64,000 nucleotides of DNA from Microbacterium hydrocarbonoxydans (GCF_904831005.1 NZ_LR882982.1:1984001-2048000), one strand, 5' to 3'; counted from the first letter of the stretch, positions 8,685 through 19,684 are shown. Notes: generated by a model from the sequence alone, not told the origin. Made by a program: numbers and translations.

Positions 8685-9815
8685 TCACTCCCCGACGTCG
8701 GCGCGGGCGAGGAGGATGTGACGTCCTCCCGGCTCCGGCGCCGGACGCTGCTGATCGTGGGAGGTCGACGCGGCTCGGAGGGCGACTCGCACGCCTTTCG
8801 CCGCCGAACGTCCGGCGCGGTTCGCGCCGATAGTGCTGGCGGAGGGGCCGTAGCCGACGAGCTGGATGCGCGGATCCTTCACCGCTGTCGTGCCGCGGCC
8901 CGCGCGGTCGAGCTGGATGCCGCCGGATTCGCTGCGCAGATGCAGGGGCGCGAGGTGGGCGATCGCGGGCCGGAAGCCGGTTGCCCAGAGAATCACGTCG
9001 ACCCGTTCGAAAGTTCCGTCGGCCCAGCGGACGCCGTCCGGCTCGATGCGCGAGAACATCGGTCGACGAGCCGCATACGCTCCGAGACGCTCGGCTTCGA
9101 GCTCCTGCTCCCTCAGCATGAGGCCCGTGACGCTGACCACGCTCTCGGGCGGCAGTCCACGGGCGACCCTCTGTTCGACGAGAGCGACCGCCGCCGCGCC
9201 GGCCTCGGGCGTGAAGTCATCGGTGCGCCACACCGGCTCACGGCGCGTCGCCCACAGGGTGTCGGTGAGAGGCGCCAGCGCCCCGAGGAACTGCACGGCC
9301 GAAGCGCCTCCTCCGACGACCAGCACCCGCTTGCCGATGAAGTGCGCCGGCCCCGGGTAGTCGACCGTGTGCAGCTGCTCGCCGACGAAGGTCTCCATCC
9401 CCGGGTAGTGCGGCAGGAAGGGGTGAGTCCAGGTGCCGGTCGCGTTGACGAGGGTGCGGGCGCGCCACTGCCTCTCCCCCGCATGCACCACGAGCGTGCC
9501 CGCCTCATCGTCCACGCGGTCCACGCGCACCGGCCGGATGACCGGCAGATCATGATCGCGCTCGTAGTCCGCGAAGTACTCGGGCACCGCGTGGTTCGCG
9601 CGGCGATCGTCGCGGGGCGGTGCCGTATCGCCGGGCAGCTCCGCGACGCCGTGCACATCCCGCATCGTCAAGGCATCCCAGCGGTGCCGCCAGGCTCCTC
9701 CCGGCTCGGTGTCGCCGTCGAGAACGACGTGCGAGACACCGAGGCGAGTGAGGTGGAAGGAGGCCGAGAGACCGGCCTGTCCCGCACCGATCACGATGCT
9801 GTCGAGGAGGTTCAC
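8685..9815 (-). CDS. FAD-dependent NAD(P)H oxidoreductase (flavin monooxygenase-like)
   Basis: A 376-residue flavoprotein with two dinucleotide-binding motifs: GAGQAGLS at residues 10-17 for FAD, and VLVVGGGASAVQFL about halfway for NAD(P)H. ATGFRP in the last third is the usual element closing the FAD site. A GGAWRHRWD segment after the first motif resembles flavin-containing monooxygenases and related putative oxidoreductases. The substrate is unknown. The GTG start at 9813-9815 has no ribosome binding site but sits seven bases after the stop of a possible 42-codon ORF, so coupling is plausible. It heads the minus-strand group with the NAD(P)-binding protein and the exported glycosidase. 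Confidence 0.85.
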   Translation of the reverse strand: MNLLDSIVIGAGQAGLSASFHLTRLGVSHVVLDGDTEPGGAWRHRWDALTMRDVHGVAELPGDTAPPRDDRRANHAVPEYFADYERDHDLPVIRPVRVDRVDDEAGTLVVHAGERQWRARTLVNATGTWTHPFLPHYPGMETFVGEQLHTVDYPGPAHFIGKRVLVVGGGASAVQFLGALAPLTDTLWATRREPVWRTDDFTPEAGAAAVALVEQRVARGLPPESVVSVTGLMLREQELEAERLGAYAARRPMFSRIEPDGVRWADGTFERVDVILWATGFRPAIAHLAPLHLRSESGGIQLDRAGRGTTAVKDPRIQLVGYGPSASTIGANRAGRSAAKGVRVALRAASTSHDQQRPAPEPGGRHILLARADVGE

Positions 9816-9822
9816 GCTGGCG

Positions 9823-9951
9823 TCAACACGGGAGGCGGTGATGTTGTTCCGTGCGCGTCGATCGGGCGGCGTTCACAGCGAGCTGTCGCCCGTGCAGCTC
9901 CCGATGCGGCATCAGCCGGGAGACGGTGTCGGCGGCGACGGCGTCGGTCAT
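9823..9951 (-). CDS. Possible short ORF (42 codons) coupled to the oxidoreductase
   Basis: An ATG-initiated frame that uses G/C at most third positions and ends in Leu-Pro-Cys seven bases before the GTG of the FAD oxidoreductase, which itself lacks a ribosome binding site. It could be a leader peptide or coupling ORF. I recognise no family, no Shine-Dalgarno sequence precedes it, and it could be chance in this high-G+C sequence. Confidence 0.28.
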   Translation of the reverse strand: MTDAVAADTVSRLMPHRELHGRQLAVNAARSTRTEQHHRLPC

Positions 9952-10010
9952 CGTCGTGCCGCCGCCCTGTCCATCCAAGCTCTGCGACGCGCCCGGGAGG
10001 CCGGTCCCGA

Positions 10011-10038
10011 TTGGTGTTGCGCGCGATCCGTGTAGTAC
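10011..10038 (+). promoter_or_regulatory. Possible promoter of tRNA-Ala
   Basis: TTGGTG at 10011-10016 and TAGTAC at 10033-10038 are separated by 16 bases, with a TG directly upstream of the -10. The start would fall about 30 bases before the tRNA. Both hexamers are imperfect. Confidence 0.35.
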
Positions 10039-10076
10039 TCTGTTCAAGTTGCTTCGGGAGTTCACGAAGCGATTCT

Positions 10077-10149
10077 GGGCCTGTGGCGCAGCTGGTAGCG
10101 CACCTGCATGGCATGCAGGGGGTCGGGGGTTCGAGTCCCCCCAGGTCCA
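10077..10149 (+). tRNA. tRNA-Ala (anticodon GGC)
   Basis: Full cloverleaf of 73 bases. The acceptor stem GGGCCTG pairs with CAGGTCC with one G-T wobble. The anticodon stem CCTGC/GCAGG encloses loop ATGGCAT, giving anticodon GGC. The T arm is GGGGG-TTCGAGT-CCCCC. The discriminator is A at 10149 and CCA is not encoded. A hairpin terminator follows at once. Confidence 0.97.
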
Positions 10150-10154
10150 CAACG

Positions 10155-10178
10155 AAACCCGCGAGAGATCGCGGGTTT
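10155..10178 (+). terminator. Intrinsic terminator of tRNA-Ala
   Basis: Stem AAACCCGCG/CGCGGGTTT, six-base loop, followed by a T-rich tail (TTTTCTTGTTTT overlapping the stem end). From here to 10413 I see no recognisable gene apart from the doubtful minus-strand frame 10199-10327. Confidence 0.85.
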
Positions 10179-10413
10179 TCTTGTTTTCTGGGGCCGGTTC
10201 AGCCGGCTTCCACCCAGAGGGCATCGAGCGAGAGATGCTCCGCTCTGGCGCCGAGCGCTTCGATGCAGAGACGCATGCCCGGCTCGCGACCGACCCCACC
10301 CCGCTGGTCTTCCCGCTGACGATGCATACATCCGACTAGGGTCGTCATGAAGCGGATTGAGAGACCATGGCGGGCCGTCACCTCGACGGTCTGAGATCTG
10401 GAGGAGGACGCTA

Positions 10414-11547
10414 GTGCTGGGACTGTTCCGACGACCGGAGATGACGCCGACGGGAATCGCTCCCCGAGACGAACCAGGGCTCTGGTCCCGGGGCTTCGGT
10501 CTCGTCGCCACCCGCAGCCTGCAGATCCTCGCCGTGCTCGCTGTCGTGGCCGTCGGCGTGCTCGTCATCACGCAACTGTCGCTCGTGTTCATCCCGGTGA
10601 CGATCGCGCTCATCCTGGCATCCGCCATCCATCCGCTCGTCGCGTTGATGCGCAGACGCGGCGTACCGTCGATCCTCGCGACGTGGATCGCTCTGATCGG
10701 CATCCTCGCGATTCTCGGCGGTGTCGTCTGGGTGATCGTGCTCACCGTGCGGTCGCAGTGGGATGACCTCGTGGAGTCCGCGACCGACGGCATCGTCCAG
10801 GTGACGGCGTGGCTCGACACACTCCCGTTCGGCATCGCGGATCTCGATCTCGACGACCTGTGGGCGAGCGCCGGTGAGTTCCTCACCAGCGCCTCGTTCG
10901 GCCGCGGCGCTCTCGCCGGCGTATCTGCGACGGCGAGCTTCTTCACCGGACTGGCCCTCATGATCGTCGTGCTGTTCTTCTTCCTCAAAGACGGACCCCG
11001 CATCTGGGAGTTCCTGCTGCGCCCGCTCACCGGCGCCAGCTACGAACGCGCCCGTCGCATCGGCGACAAGACCGTCGATGTCTTCGGCGGATACATCAGA
11101 GGAACGTCGATCGTCGCCGCGGCCGATGCCGTCGGCATCGGAGTCGGCCTCGCGATCCTCCAGATCCCGCTCGCGCTGCCGCTGGCCGTGATCGTCTTCC
11201 TCACCGCATTCATCCCGCTCGTCGGTGCGACCGCCGCCGGTATCCTCGCAGCGCTCGTCGCGCTGGTGACCCATGGTCCGCTCGCGGCGTTGATCGTCGT
11301 CGGCATCGTCGTGCTGGTCAACCAGCTCGAAGGCAACTTCTTGCAGCCCGTCGTCATGGCCCGTTCGCTCAAGCTGCACGCACTCGTCATCCTGCTCGCC
11401 TTGACCACCGGCACCATCCTCGGCGGAATCGTCGGCGCGGTGCTGTCCGTGCCGATCGCCGCCGTCGCCTGGGGCATCATCACGGTCTGGGACGGCCCCC
11501 ACCTGCCCGCACGTCCGTTCCGGAAGAAGCGTCCCGAGACGGTCTGA
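10414..11547 (+). CDS. AI-2E family transporter (PerM/UPF0118)
   Basis: A 377-residue polytopic membrane protein of the AI-2E exporter/PerM superfamily. An N-terminal pair of hydrophobic helices, a soluble loop with amphipathic stretches (about residues 115-165), and several C-terminal helices match the family. A FFFLKDGPRIW element and a late NQLEGNFLQPVVMARS block are typical. Members export autoinducer-2 or act as Na+/H+ antiporters; the substrate here is not predictable. The GTG at 10414 is chosen for its strong GAGGAGGA ribosome site five bases upstream. It stands alone between tRNA-Ala and a small acidic ORF. Confidence 0.88.
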   Translation: MLGLFRRPEMTPTGIAPRDEPGLWSRGFGLVATRSLQILAVLAVVAVGVLVITQLSLVFIPVTIALILASAIHPLVALMRRRGVPSILATWIALIGILAILGGVVWVIVLTVRSQWDDLVESATDGIVQVTAWLDTLPFGIADLDLDDLWASAGEFLTSASFGRGALAGVSATASFFTGLALMIVVLFFFLKDGPRIWEFLLRPLTGASYERARRIGDKTVDVFGGYIRGTSIVAAADAVGIGVGLAILQIPLALPLAVIVFLTAFIPLVGATAAGILAALVALVTHGPLAALIVVGIVVLVNQLEGNFLQPVVMARSLKLHALVILLALTTGTILGGIVGAVLSVPIAAVAWGIITVWDGPHLPARPFRKKRPETV

Positions 11548-11672
11548 TCCGCACGGTCCGATGAGAGTGCACAGGGTGTCGCGATACTCCTCGCCGGTCC
11601 CCTGGTCAAGGATCTGCCGTGTGCCGGGTGCTCCCTCTATCGTGAGCGGCACCTACACGAGAGGAGACGAGG

Positions 11673-11858
11673 ATGTCCAACCCCATCCCGCCGCTGGTCC
11701 CGTTCCCTGAAGACGGTGAACCGAACGACGGCGTTCCCCGTCAGGATGTCGAGGGCGAGCCCGCCATCGACCCAGATGCGAACGCCGACGAGATCGACAG
11801 CGCCGACGCCGATCGGATCGCCGCCGAGCACGGAACCACCGATCAGGACGACGTCTGA
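11673..11858 (+). CDS. Small acidic protein of unknown function
   Basis: A 61-residue protein with about a third Asp/Glu residues, many prolines near the N-terminus and no hydrophobic segment, so probably soluble and largely disordered. A strong purine-rich ribosome site (GAGAGGAGACGAGG) directly precedes the ATG. I recognise no domain. It ends ahead of a strong terminator hairpin shared with the converging gene at 11901. Confidence 0.7.
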   Translation: MSNPIPPLVPFPEDGEPNDGVPRQDVEGEPAIDPDANADEIDSADADRIAAEHGTTDQDDV

Positions 11859-11865
11859 CATGACG

Positions 11866-11896
11866 ACGCGGCAGGCTCTTCGTGAGCCTGCCGCGT
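11866..11896. terminator. Bidirectional terminator
   Basis: A 13-base-pair perfect stem, ACGCGGCAGGCTC with GAGCCTGCCGCGT, around loop TTCGT, placed between two converging genes. Confidence 0.85.
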
Positions 11897-11900
11897 TCGG

Positions 11901-12185
11901 TCACGTCGCGAGGAGCGGCGGAAGATGCGGGATCGCGATCGGCCGCGTCGCACGACTCGAATCCTGCACACGCGCCACTTCTTCGAGCACCTCACGCGCA
12001 TTCGCGTAGCGCGCGGCGAGAGGCAGATCCCGAAGCCAGACGACCTCGACCTCCGTCTCCGCATACTCATAGACGCACGCGACCACGTGACGAGGATCAT
12101 CCGCTGCGTAACGCAGGTCGTTGATCACCCACTCCGACGGAGTGATGCGCTTCAGGACGTATCTGGACTCTGGATCTCCGGACAT
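11901..12185 (-). CDS. Conserved hypothetical protein, 94 residues
   Basis: A soluble protein with a mix of aromatic and charged residues. The central part reads like a small beta-rich domain: VVACVYEYAETEVEVVWL around residues 33-52, followed by a helical segment. I recognise no family. The ATG is supported by GGAGG seven bases upstream. It lies 122 bases downstream of the SDR gene, and the space holds a 12-base direct repeat but no terminator. The strong hairpin at 11866-11896 ends the transcript. Confidence 0.7.
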   Translation of the reverse strand: MSGDPESRYVLKRITPSEWVINDLRYAADDPRHVVACVYEYAETEVEVVWLRDLPLAARYANAREVLEEVARVQDSSRATRPIAIPHLPPLLAT

Positions 12186-12307
12186 TCTTTGGCCTCCAAG
12201 ACTCTCTCCCCATATGCATGATGCGGGTACAAGAGAGGGAGCCGATAGGGCCTTGACAGTTTCCGAGTATCAGGCAGTGGTCGGGATGTCAGCCGAGAGG
12301 GCGGATG

Positions 12308-12997
12308 TCAGCCGGTCGGCCGGATGGTCAGATCGGTCAGCGCTGCGTCGTCGGGAAGGTCGAGCGCCGTGAGGATGGTCGTCGCGACCGAGTCGGCAGT
12401 GATGAAGCGAGCGGGATCGTACGAGCGCCCCTCCTGCTGGTGCACGCGTTCCTGCATGGGAGTGGCCGTGCGCCCGGGAAAGATCGAAGTGACACGCACC
12501 CCATGCTCTGCCTCCTCGGCTCGCAGCGAGTCGGCCAGCGCCTTGAGCCCGTGCTTGGAGGCGGCATACGCAGACCATCCGGGGTGCGCGTGCAGTCCGG
12601 CGCCGGAGTTGACGAACACGACCCGCGCTCGTGACACCCGCAGGAGGGGAAGCAGAAGCCTCGTGAGCTCGGCCGGGCCGACGAGGTTGACGGCGAGCTG
12701 CTGCTCCCACAGCGTCGCGGGAAGGTCAGCGACCGGACCCAGGTCGACGACTCCTGCCGCGTGCACGAGGGAGTCGACGCGCTCGGGCAACGACTGCTTC
12801 GACAATGCCCACGACAACCTGCCCGGTTGCGCAAGGTCGCCGACGATCGTCGAGGCACCGGGCATGGACTCGGCGATCTCACGCGCCCGCCCCGCATCTC
12901 GAGCGAGAAGCACCACCTGATCGCCGCGGTCGAGCAGACGACGGGCGAGGACCGATCCGATGCCGGACCCGGCCCCGGTGATCAGGTGAACCGACAC
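12308..12997 (-). CDS. Short-chain dehydrogenase/reductase
   Basis: A classical SDR of 229 residues. TGAGSGIG at residues 7-14 is the cofactor-binding glycine motif. An NSGAG-type element lies near the middle, and the catalytic YAASK (Tyr and Lys) follows. An NADP preference is possible because of arginines after beta strand 2. The substrate is unknown. The GTG start lies one base after the rsfS stop codon, so it is the last gene of the nadD-rsfS run. The extreme 3' end contains one copy of a 12-base direct repeat (12303-12314) with the other copy at 12284-12295. Confidence 0.88.
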   Translation of the reverse strand: MSVHLITGAGSGIGSVLARRLLDRGDQVVLLARDAGRAREIAESMPGASTIVGDLAQPGRLSWALSKQSLPERVDSLVHAAGVVDLGPVADLPATLWEQQLAVNLVGPAELTRLLLPLLRVSRARVVFVNSGAGLHAHPGWSAYAASKHGLKALADSLRAEEAEHGVRVTSIFPGRTATPMQERVHQQEGRSYDPARFITADSVATTILTALDLPDDAALTDLTIRPTG

Positions 12998-12998
12998 G

Positions 12999-13379
12999 TC
13001 AGGCGCGATCCGCGGCCGGATCCGCGACCTCGAACGGAACGACGGGGCAGTCCTTCCACAGGCGCTCGAGGCCGTAGTAGACGCGCTCCTCCTGGTGGAA
13101 GACGTGGACGATCAGGTCGCCGAAGTCGAGCAGCACCCACCGTGCTTCGGCGCGGCCCTCGCGGCGGACCCGCTTGTGCCCCGCCTCGATGAGCTTGTCC
13201 TCGATCTCATCGGCGATCGCGGCGACGTTGCGCTCGCTGTTTCCGGTGACCAGAAGGAAGATGTCGACGAGCGGCAGAGGCTCCGACACGTTGAGCGCGA
13301 CGAGGTCTTCACCGCCCTTCGACACGGCGGCGTCGGCTGCGAGCTGCAGCATGTGTACGGCGTTTTCAGGAGACTGCAT
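12999..13379 (-). CDS. rsfS: Ribosomal silencing factor RsfS (Iojap/YbeB)
   Basis: A 126-residue RsfS protein, which binds ribosomal protein L14 and blocks 30S-50S joining when nutrients are scarce. The family core is present: a DIFLLVTGNSERNVAAIADE block in the first half, then ARWVLLDFGDLIVHVFH, and a YYGLERLWKD end. It starts six bases after the stop of the acidic membrane protein gene and is followed by the SDR. The order nadD, membrane protein, rsfS is common in actinobacteria. Confidence 0.95.
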   Translation of the reverse strand: MQSPENAVHMLQLAADAAVSKGGEDLVALNVSEPLPLVDIFLLVTGNSERNVAAIADEIEDKLIEAGHKRVRREGRAEARWVLLDFGDLIVHVFHQEERVYYGLERLWKDCPVVPFEVADPAADRA

Positions 13380-13384
13380 CAGAT

Positions 13385-14551
13385 TCAGAACACATTCGTG
13401 GTGAAGGCCACGATCAGGGCGACGCCCAGCGCGAGCGCGAGACCACCTGCCACGATCGCGAGGATGAGCATGAGTTTGTTGCCCTTTTCGGGGGCCGGCG
13501 GTCGAATGACCTCTCCGGCGGGCTTGATGGTGCTGACCGCAGCACTTGCTGCGATCGGTGTGGGCGAGGATGCGGGCGGAAGCTCGCCGTCGATGAGAAC
13601 GGCATCCACATCCTTGCCGTCGGTCGTGCCGTGAGCGTGTCCCTGGGAGCCGAGGCCCCTGGGCAGCTCGTACGAGCCCGTGACGAGGATCTCGCCCGTC
13701 GAGGCGACGGGCCCCGAGAGCGAGCCGTCGCCGGGGGCCGGGTTGAAGATGAGGGTGTTGCCGCCACGGTGCTGCGAGCCGGTGGAATCGCCGACCGTGA
13801 GCAGCTCGTCGAACGAGGGGGTGAACGGCTTCGCGGGCTCGGCCTCGTCGCTGAGCACCGCCTGACCGAACGTCGAGTTCACGGTGGGTCGCTCGTCGTC
13901 AGTCGACTCGTCGTCGGCCGTCGCGTCGGCCGACTCGGGTGCGTCTGTCTCGGGTGCGGCTGCCTCGGCGTCGTCGACGAGCTCTGCCTCAGGAACCACA
14001 GACACGTCGGCAGACCGGTCGGCGCCGGAGGAGGCGCTCACCGGCGTCGCGACGACGATCTGCGAATCCGCGTCGTCATCCAGGTCATCGCTGTCGGCGA
14101 CCGGTGCCGAAGGCTCGGGCTGAGCAGGCTCGGAGTCGGGCTCGTCAGACGACTGGGCCTCCGCTGCCTCGCCGTCGGTACCGGCATCCTCCGAGAGCGC
14201 CTCGTCGCCGTTGGCGTCGTCGGTGCCGTGCGCGTCCGTGCCTGATCGCGAGCGCTCGAGCTCACGCACCTGACGACGCGTCAGCCGAGTCGAGGGTGCT
14301 CCCCCATCCACCTCAGCGGATACGGGTGCGACGTCGGACGGCTCCACCGCCTGCGGTTCTGTCGCCTGCGGTTCTGTCGCCTGCGGTTCCGGTGCCTGCG
14401 GTCCCGGTGCGGCAGGGGGTGCGGACGGCGTCGCGGATGCCGCAGCAGCCGCCTCCTCGGGAGAGATGACCGGCGTGGAACCCGTCAGTCGGATCTCACG
14501 CAGCTGCTTTCGCGTCAGCGGACCCTGCTCATGCCGATCCGATGTACTCAT
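13385..14551 (-). CDS. Acidic, low-complexity single-pass membrane protein between nadD and rsfS
   Basis: A 388-residue protein without a recognised fold. The N-terminus has LTRKQLRE at about residues 13-20 and a second related LTRRQVRE at about 89-96, separated by a Pro/Gln/Glu repeat encoded by four 15-base units (14351-14410). A long stretch rich in Ala, Asp, Glu and Ser follows, probably disordered. The C-terminus ends in one strong hydrophobic helix (about the last 27 residues), so the bulk is probably cytoplasmic with a tail anchor. The ATG overlaps the nadD stop as ATGA. In related genomes a similar protein sits at this place; its role is unknown. Confidence 0.75.
   Translation of the reverse strand: MSTSDRHEQGPLTRKQLREIRLTGSTPVISPEEAAAAASATPSAPPAAPGPQAPEPQATEPQATEPQAVEPSDVAPVSAEVDGGAPSTRLTRRQVRELERSRSGTDAHGTDDANGDEALSEDAGTDGEAAEAQSSDEPDSEPAQPEPSAPVADSDDLDDDADSQIVVATPVSASSGADRSADVSVVPEAELVDDAEAAAPETDAPESADATADDESTDDERPTVNSTFGQAVLSDEAEPAKPFTPSFDELLTVGDSTGSQHRGGNTLIFNPAPGDGSLSGPVASTGEILVTGSYELPRGLGSQGHAHGTTDGKDVDAVLIDGELPPASSPTPIAASAAVSTIKPAGEVIRPPAPEKGNKLMLILAIVAGGLALALGVALIVAFTTNVF
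14351..14410. repeat. Four 15-bp tandem repeats
   Basis: Units of 15 bases starting at 14351, 14366, 14381 and 14396. The first two are identical (CTGCGGTTCTGTCGC) and the others differ at a few positions. They encode a Pro-Gln-Ala-Thr/Pro-Glu type repeat in the membrane protein. Confidence 0.9.
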
Positions 14552-15150
14552 GCCTTGCTCCGATACAGATGATGCTTCGCGATGTATTGAACGACTCCGT
14601 CGGGAACGAGATACCAGACCGGCTCATCCTCACGGACCCGCGCTCGGCAAGCCGTGGACGAGATCGACAGGGCCGGCACCTCCAGCTGGCTGACGTTGTC
14701 GCTCGGGAGGCCATCAGTGCTCAGGACGTGACCTGGGCGTGAGACCGCGACGAAGTGGGCCAACTCCCACAACTCATCATGGTCTCTCCAACTGAGAATT
14801 TGCGCTACGGCATCCGCTCCCGTGATGAAGAACAGCTCTGCATCCGGCCGAGCCTGCTTGAGATCTCGCAGGGTGTCGATCGTGTACGTCGGCCCCTCGC
14901 GATCGACATCGACGCGGCTCACGGTGAACTGCGGGTTGGATGCCGTCGCGATGACCGTCATCAGATACCGATGTTCACTCGGTGTGACTTCGTCTTTCTG
15001 CCACGGTCGCCCGGTGGGGACGAAGACGACCTCGTCGAGGTCGAAGGAGTGCGCGACCTCGCTCGCGGCTACCAGGTGCCCGTGATGGATGGGGTCGAAC
15101 GTGCCGCCCATCACACCGATGCGCGCCGGACGCGAGATCGTGTCGTTCAT
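14548..15150 (-). CDS. nadD: Nicotinate-nucleotide adenylyltransferase
   Basis: Adenylates nicotinate mononucleotide to deamido-NAD in NAD synthesis. The nucleotidyltransferase motif [13 protein letters not shown] at residues 15-27 carries the HxGH element, and the C-terminal [10 protein letters not shown] block is the second conserved nucleotide site. The length of 200 residues is typical. The gene starts six bases after the small membrane protein gene and its stop overlaps the next start by four bases (ATGA), so it belongs to a tightly packed operon. Confidence 0.96.
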   Translation of the reverse strand: MNDTISRPARIGVMGGTFDPIHHGHLVAASEVAHSFDLDEVVFVPTGRPWQKDEVTPSEHRYLMTVIATASNPQFTVSRVDVDREGPTYTIDTLRDLKQARPDAELFFITGADAVAQILSWRDHDELWELAHFVAVSRPGHVLSTDGLPSDNVSQLEVPALSISSTACRARVREDEPVWYLVPDGVVQYIAKHHLYRSKA

Positions 15151-15156
15151 AGGGGC

Positions 15157-15381
15157 CTAGTGGCCGTGTCCTGCCTCGTGGCCGTCCTTGCCGTGCTGCG
15201 CGGCCCATGCCTCGGCCTTCGCCGAGTGGCGGTTGGCGACGTTCTTGTACGACAGCGTGACGAGACCGAGGAACGCGAACAGGATGATCGCGATCACCCC
15301 GAAGATCAGCGTCTCGGCCTGGACGTTGCCGTGGTGCTCGGTCTCGGCAGCGACCATCGCGATCTGTGCGACGAGGTTCAT
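15157..15381 (-). CDS. Small membrane protein with His-rich tail
   Basis: A 74-residue protein with one clear hydrophobic helix (about residues 22-45) and a charged C-terminus ending in alternating Gly, His and Asp (HGKDGHEAGHGH). The ATG at 15381 is preferred over an upstream in-frame start because a CGGAGTCAGG ribosome site lies directly before it. The tail could bind metal, but this is only suggested by composition. It lies between proA and nadD and is probably co-transcribed with nadD. A TAGACT hexamer between it and proA could be its -10. Confidence 0.65.
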   Translation of the reverse strand: MNLVAQIAMVAAETEHHGNVQAETLIFGVIAIILFAFLGLVTLSYKNVANRHSAKAEAWAAQHGKDGHEAGHGH

Positions 15382-15447
15382 CCTGACTCCGTTTCGTGGC
15401 TGGCGGGCCGGGCGCACGTGACGCCGCAGCGCCACCTAGTCTATCCC

Positions 15448-16701
15448 TCAGCTGCGGGTCTGCCCCGACCCACGCGCCAGCCACTTCGTGCTGGTCAGCT
15501 CGGAGAGCCCCATCGGCCCGCGCGCGTGCAGCTTCTGGGTCGAGATGCCGACCTCTGCGCCGAAACCGAACTCCGCTCCGTCGGTGAAGCGGGTCGAGGT
15601 GTTCACCATCACCACGGCCGAGTCCACCTCGGCGAGGAAGCGCTCCGCATTGCGCGAATCCGTGGTGATGATCGACTCGGTGTGGCCCGTGCTGTATCGA
15701 CGGATGTGGTCGAGCGCATCGTCGAGCGAGTCGACCACCTTGATGGCGATGTCGAGGCTGAGGTACTCGGTCGCCCAATCGTCTTCGGTGGCGGGGATGA
15801 CGTTCGAGACGAGTCCCGCGACGATGTCGTCGCCGTGGATCGCGACCCCTTCGCTCTGCAGCGCGCTCCCCACCAGCGGCACGAGCCGCGGAGCCGCCTG
15901 GCGCAGCACCAGCACCGTCTCCACGGCGTTGCAGACGCTGGGACGCTGCACCTTGGCATTCACCACGATGTCGCAGGCCCAGTCGTCGGGCGCCGTCTCA
16001 TCGAGGACGATGTGCACGTTCCCCGCGCCGGTCTCGATCACCGGCACCGTCGACTCGGTGACCACGGTCTCGATGAGCCCGGCGCTGCCTCGCGGCACGA
16101 GGACATCGATGAGGCCGCGTCCGTGCATCAGGGCCTTCGCGCCGTCGCGGCCGAAGTCGTCCACGGTCTGGATCGCCTCGGCGGTGACACCGGAGCCTTC
16201 GAGCGCGCGGCGCATCACGTCGACCAGCACGGTGTTCGACTCCGTGGCGGCGCTGCCGCCTCGCAGCACGACCGCGTTGCCCGAACGCAGGGCGAGGGCG
16301 GCGATGTCGACCGTCACGTTGGGACGTGCTTCGTAGATCGCGCCGACCACACCGAAGGGCACCCGCACCTGCTCCAGCGCCACGCCGTTCGGCATCCGGT
16401 GACCCCCGACGACCCTGCCGACCGGGTCGGCCAACGCCGCGACCTGGCGGACTGCCGTGGCCAGCGCAGACACGCGCTTCTCGTCGAGTCGCAGCCTGTC
16501 GATCAACGACTCGCCGATACCCTCTTGCCGGCCGCGGTCGACGTCGCGACCGTTGGCCTCGATGATCGTCGACGAATTCTGCTCGAGCGCCGCGGCGATG
16601 GCCTCGAGTGCGCGCGCCTTCTCGTCGCTGGTGAGCGCGGCGGTGGCGCGCGAGGCCTCCTTCGCACGCTCGAGGCGCACCTGCGGGGTCTGGTCGGTCA
16701 T
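15448..16701 (-). CDS. proA: Gamma-glutamyl phosphate reductase
   Basis: Reduces glutamyl-5-phosphate to glutamate semialdehyde in proline synthesis. It has the aldehyde dehydrogenase fold, with a conserved VPFGVVGAIYEARPNVT segment and the catalytic-cysteine region QRPSVCNAVETVL. The length of 417 residues is normal. The proB stop codon lies nine bases upstream. There is no Shine-Dalgarno sequence, but a TAGACT hexamer lies exactly six bases before the ATG, so proA may have its own leaderless transcript besides reading through from proB. Confidence 0.97.
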   Translation of the reverse strand: MTDQTPQVRLERAKEASRATAALTSDEKARALEAIAAALEQNSSTIIEANGRDVDRGRQEGIGESLIDRLRLDEKRVSALATAVRQVAALADPVGRVVGGHRMPNGVALEQVRVPFGVVGAIYEARPNVTVDIAALALRSGNAVVLRGGSAATESNTVLVDVMRRALEGSGVTAEAIQTVDDFGRDGAKALMHGRGLIDVLVPRGSAGLIETVVTESTVPVIETGAGNVHIVLDETAPDDWACDIVVNAKVQRPSVCNAVETVLVLRQAAPRLVPLVGSALQSEGVAIHGDDIVAGLVSNVIPATEDDWATEYLSLDIAIKVVDSLDDALDHIRRYSTGHTESIITTDSRNAERFLAEVDSAVVMVNTSTRFTDGAEFGFGAEVGISTQKLHARGPMGLSELTSTKWLARGSGQTRS

Positions 16702-16710
16702 CCGACCAGT

Positions 16711-19082
<2,372 letters not shown>

Positions 19083-19099
19083 CTACTGTCGTGCTGTGA

Positions 19100-19357
19100 T
19101 CACTCAGCAGCGGCGACGATGTTGACGACCTTGCGGCCGCCCTTCGCGCCGAACTGGACCGCACCGGCGGCCAGAGCGAACAGCGTGTCGTCTCCACCGC
19201 GGCCGACGTTCACGCCGGGGTGGAAGTGCGTGCCACGCTGGCGGACGATGATCTCGCCGGCGAGAACCTGCTGTCCCCCGAAGCGCTTCACGCCAAGTCG
19301 CTGAGCGTTGGAGTCACGACCGTTACGGGTGGAGCTTGCGCCCTTTTTGTGTGCCAT
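19100..19357 (-). CDS. rpmA: 50S ribosomal protein L27
   Basis: An 85-residue L27 near the peptidyl transferase centre. It begins [20 protein letters not shown], the canonical actinobacterial start without the cleavable N-terminal extension seen in Firmicutes, and continues with the GVKRFGGQ and [14 protein letters not shown] blocks of the family. GGAG is correctly placed before the ATG. It follows rplU by 18 bases and is closed by the terminator at 19041-19075. Confidence 0.97.
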   Translation of the reverse strand: MAHKKGASSTRNGRDSNAQRLGVKRFGGQQVLAGEIIVRQRGTHFHPGVNVGRGGDDTLFALAAGAVQFGAKGGRKVVNIVAAAE

Positions 19358-19375
19358 GTCCTGGTCTCCTCGGTC

Positions 19376-19684
19376 TTACTTGATGCCGGTGATCTTGACG
19401 CGCGTGAGCTCCTGGCGGTGGCCCTGACGCTTCTTGTAGCCGGTCTTGTTCTTGTACTTCTGGATGATGATCTTCGGGCCGCGGAGGTTGCCGATGACCT
19501 CAGCAGTGACCTTGACCTTCGCCAGCGAGTCAGCGTCGGTGGTCACCGTGGTGCCGTCGACGAGCAGCACTGCGGCGAGCTCGATGTTCTCGCCCTGGGC
19601 AGCCTTGACACGGTCGAGCTGAACGATCGTGCCGACCTCGACCTTCTCCTGCCGCCCACCGGCGCGCACTACTGCGTAAACCAC
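19376..19684 (-). CDS. rplU: 50S ribosomal protein L21
   Basis: A 102-residue L21 that binds 23S rRNA. The start is the GTG at 19682-19684, giving the usual [17 protein letters not shown] beginning; longer readings upstream are not conserved L21 sequence. The C-terminus [20 protein letters not shown] is the family's RNA-binding basic end. It is transcribed from the promoter at 19829-19857 with a leader of about 138 bases that contains two stable hairpins, possibly an autoregulatory site. Confidence 0.97.
   Translation of the reverse strand: MVYAVVRAGGRQEKVEVGTIVQLDRVKAAQGENIELAAVLLVDGTTVTTDADSLAKVKVTAEVIGNLRGPKIIIQKYKNKTGYKKRQGHRQELTRVKITGIK

Noticed and set aside
10077..10149. tRNA-Ala as a possible integration site
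   Set aside because: No integrase, no duplicated tRNA 3' end and no change in composition downstream.
12253..12258. Perfect -35 hexamer TTGACA on the plus strand
   Set aside because: No -10-like sequence lies at 15-19 bases and no plus-strand gene follows.
12284..12314. 12-bp direct repeat GGATGTCAGCCG near the SDR stop codon
   Set aside because: Only two copies, 19 bases apart, with no terminal inverted repeats or neighbouring integrase. Probably a small local duplication rather than an attachment site.
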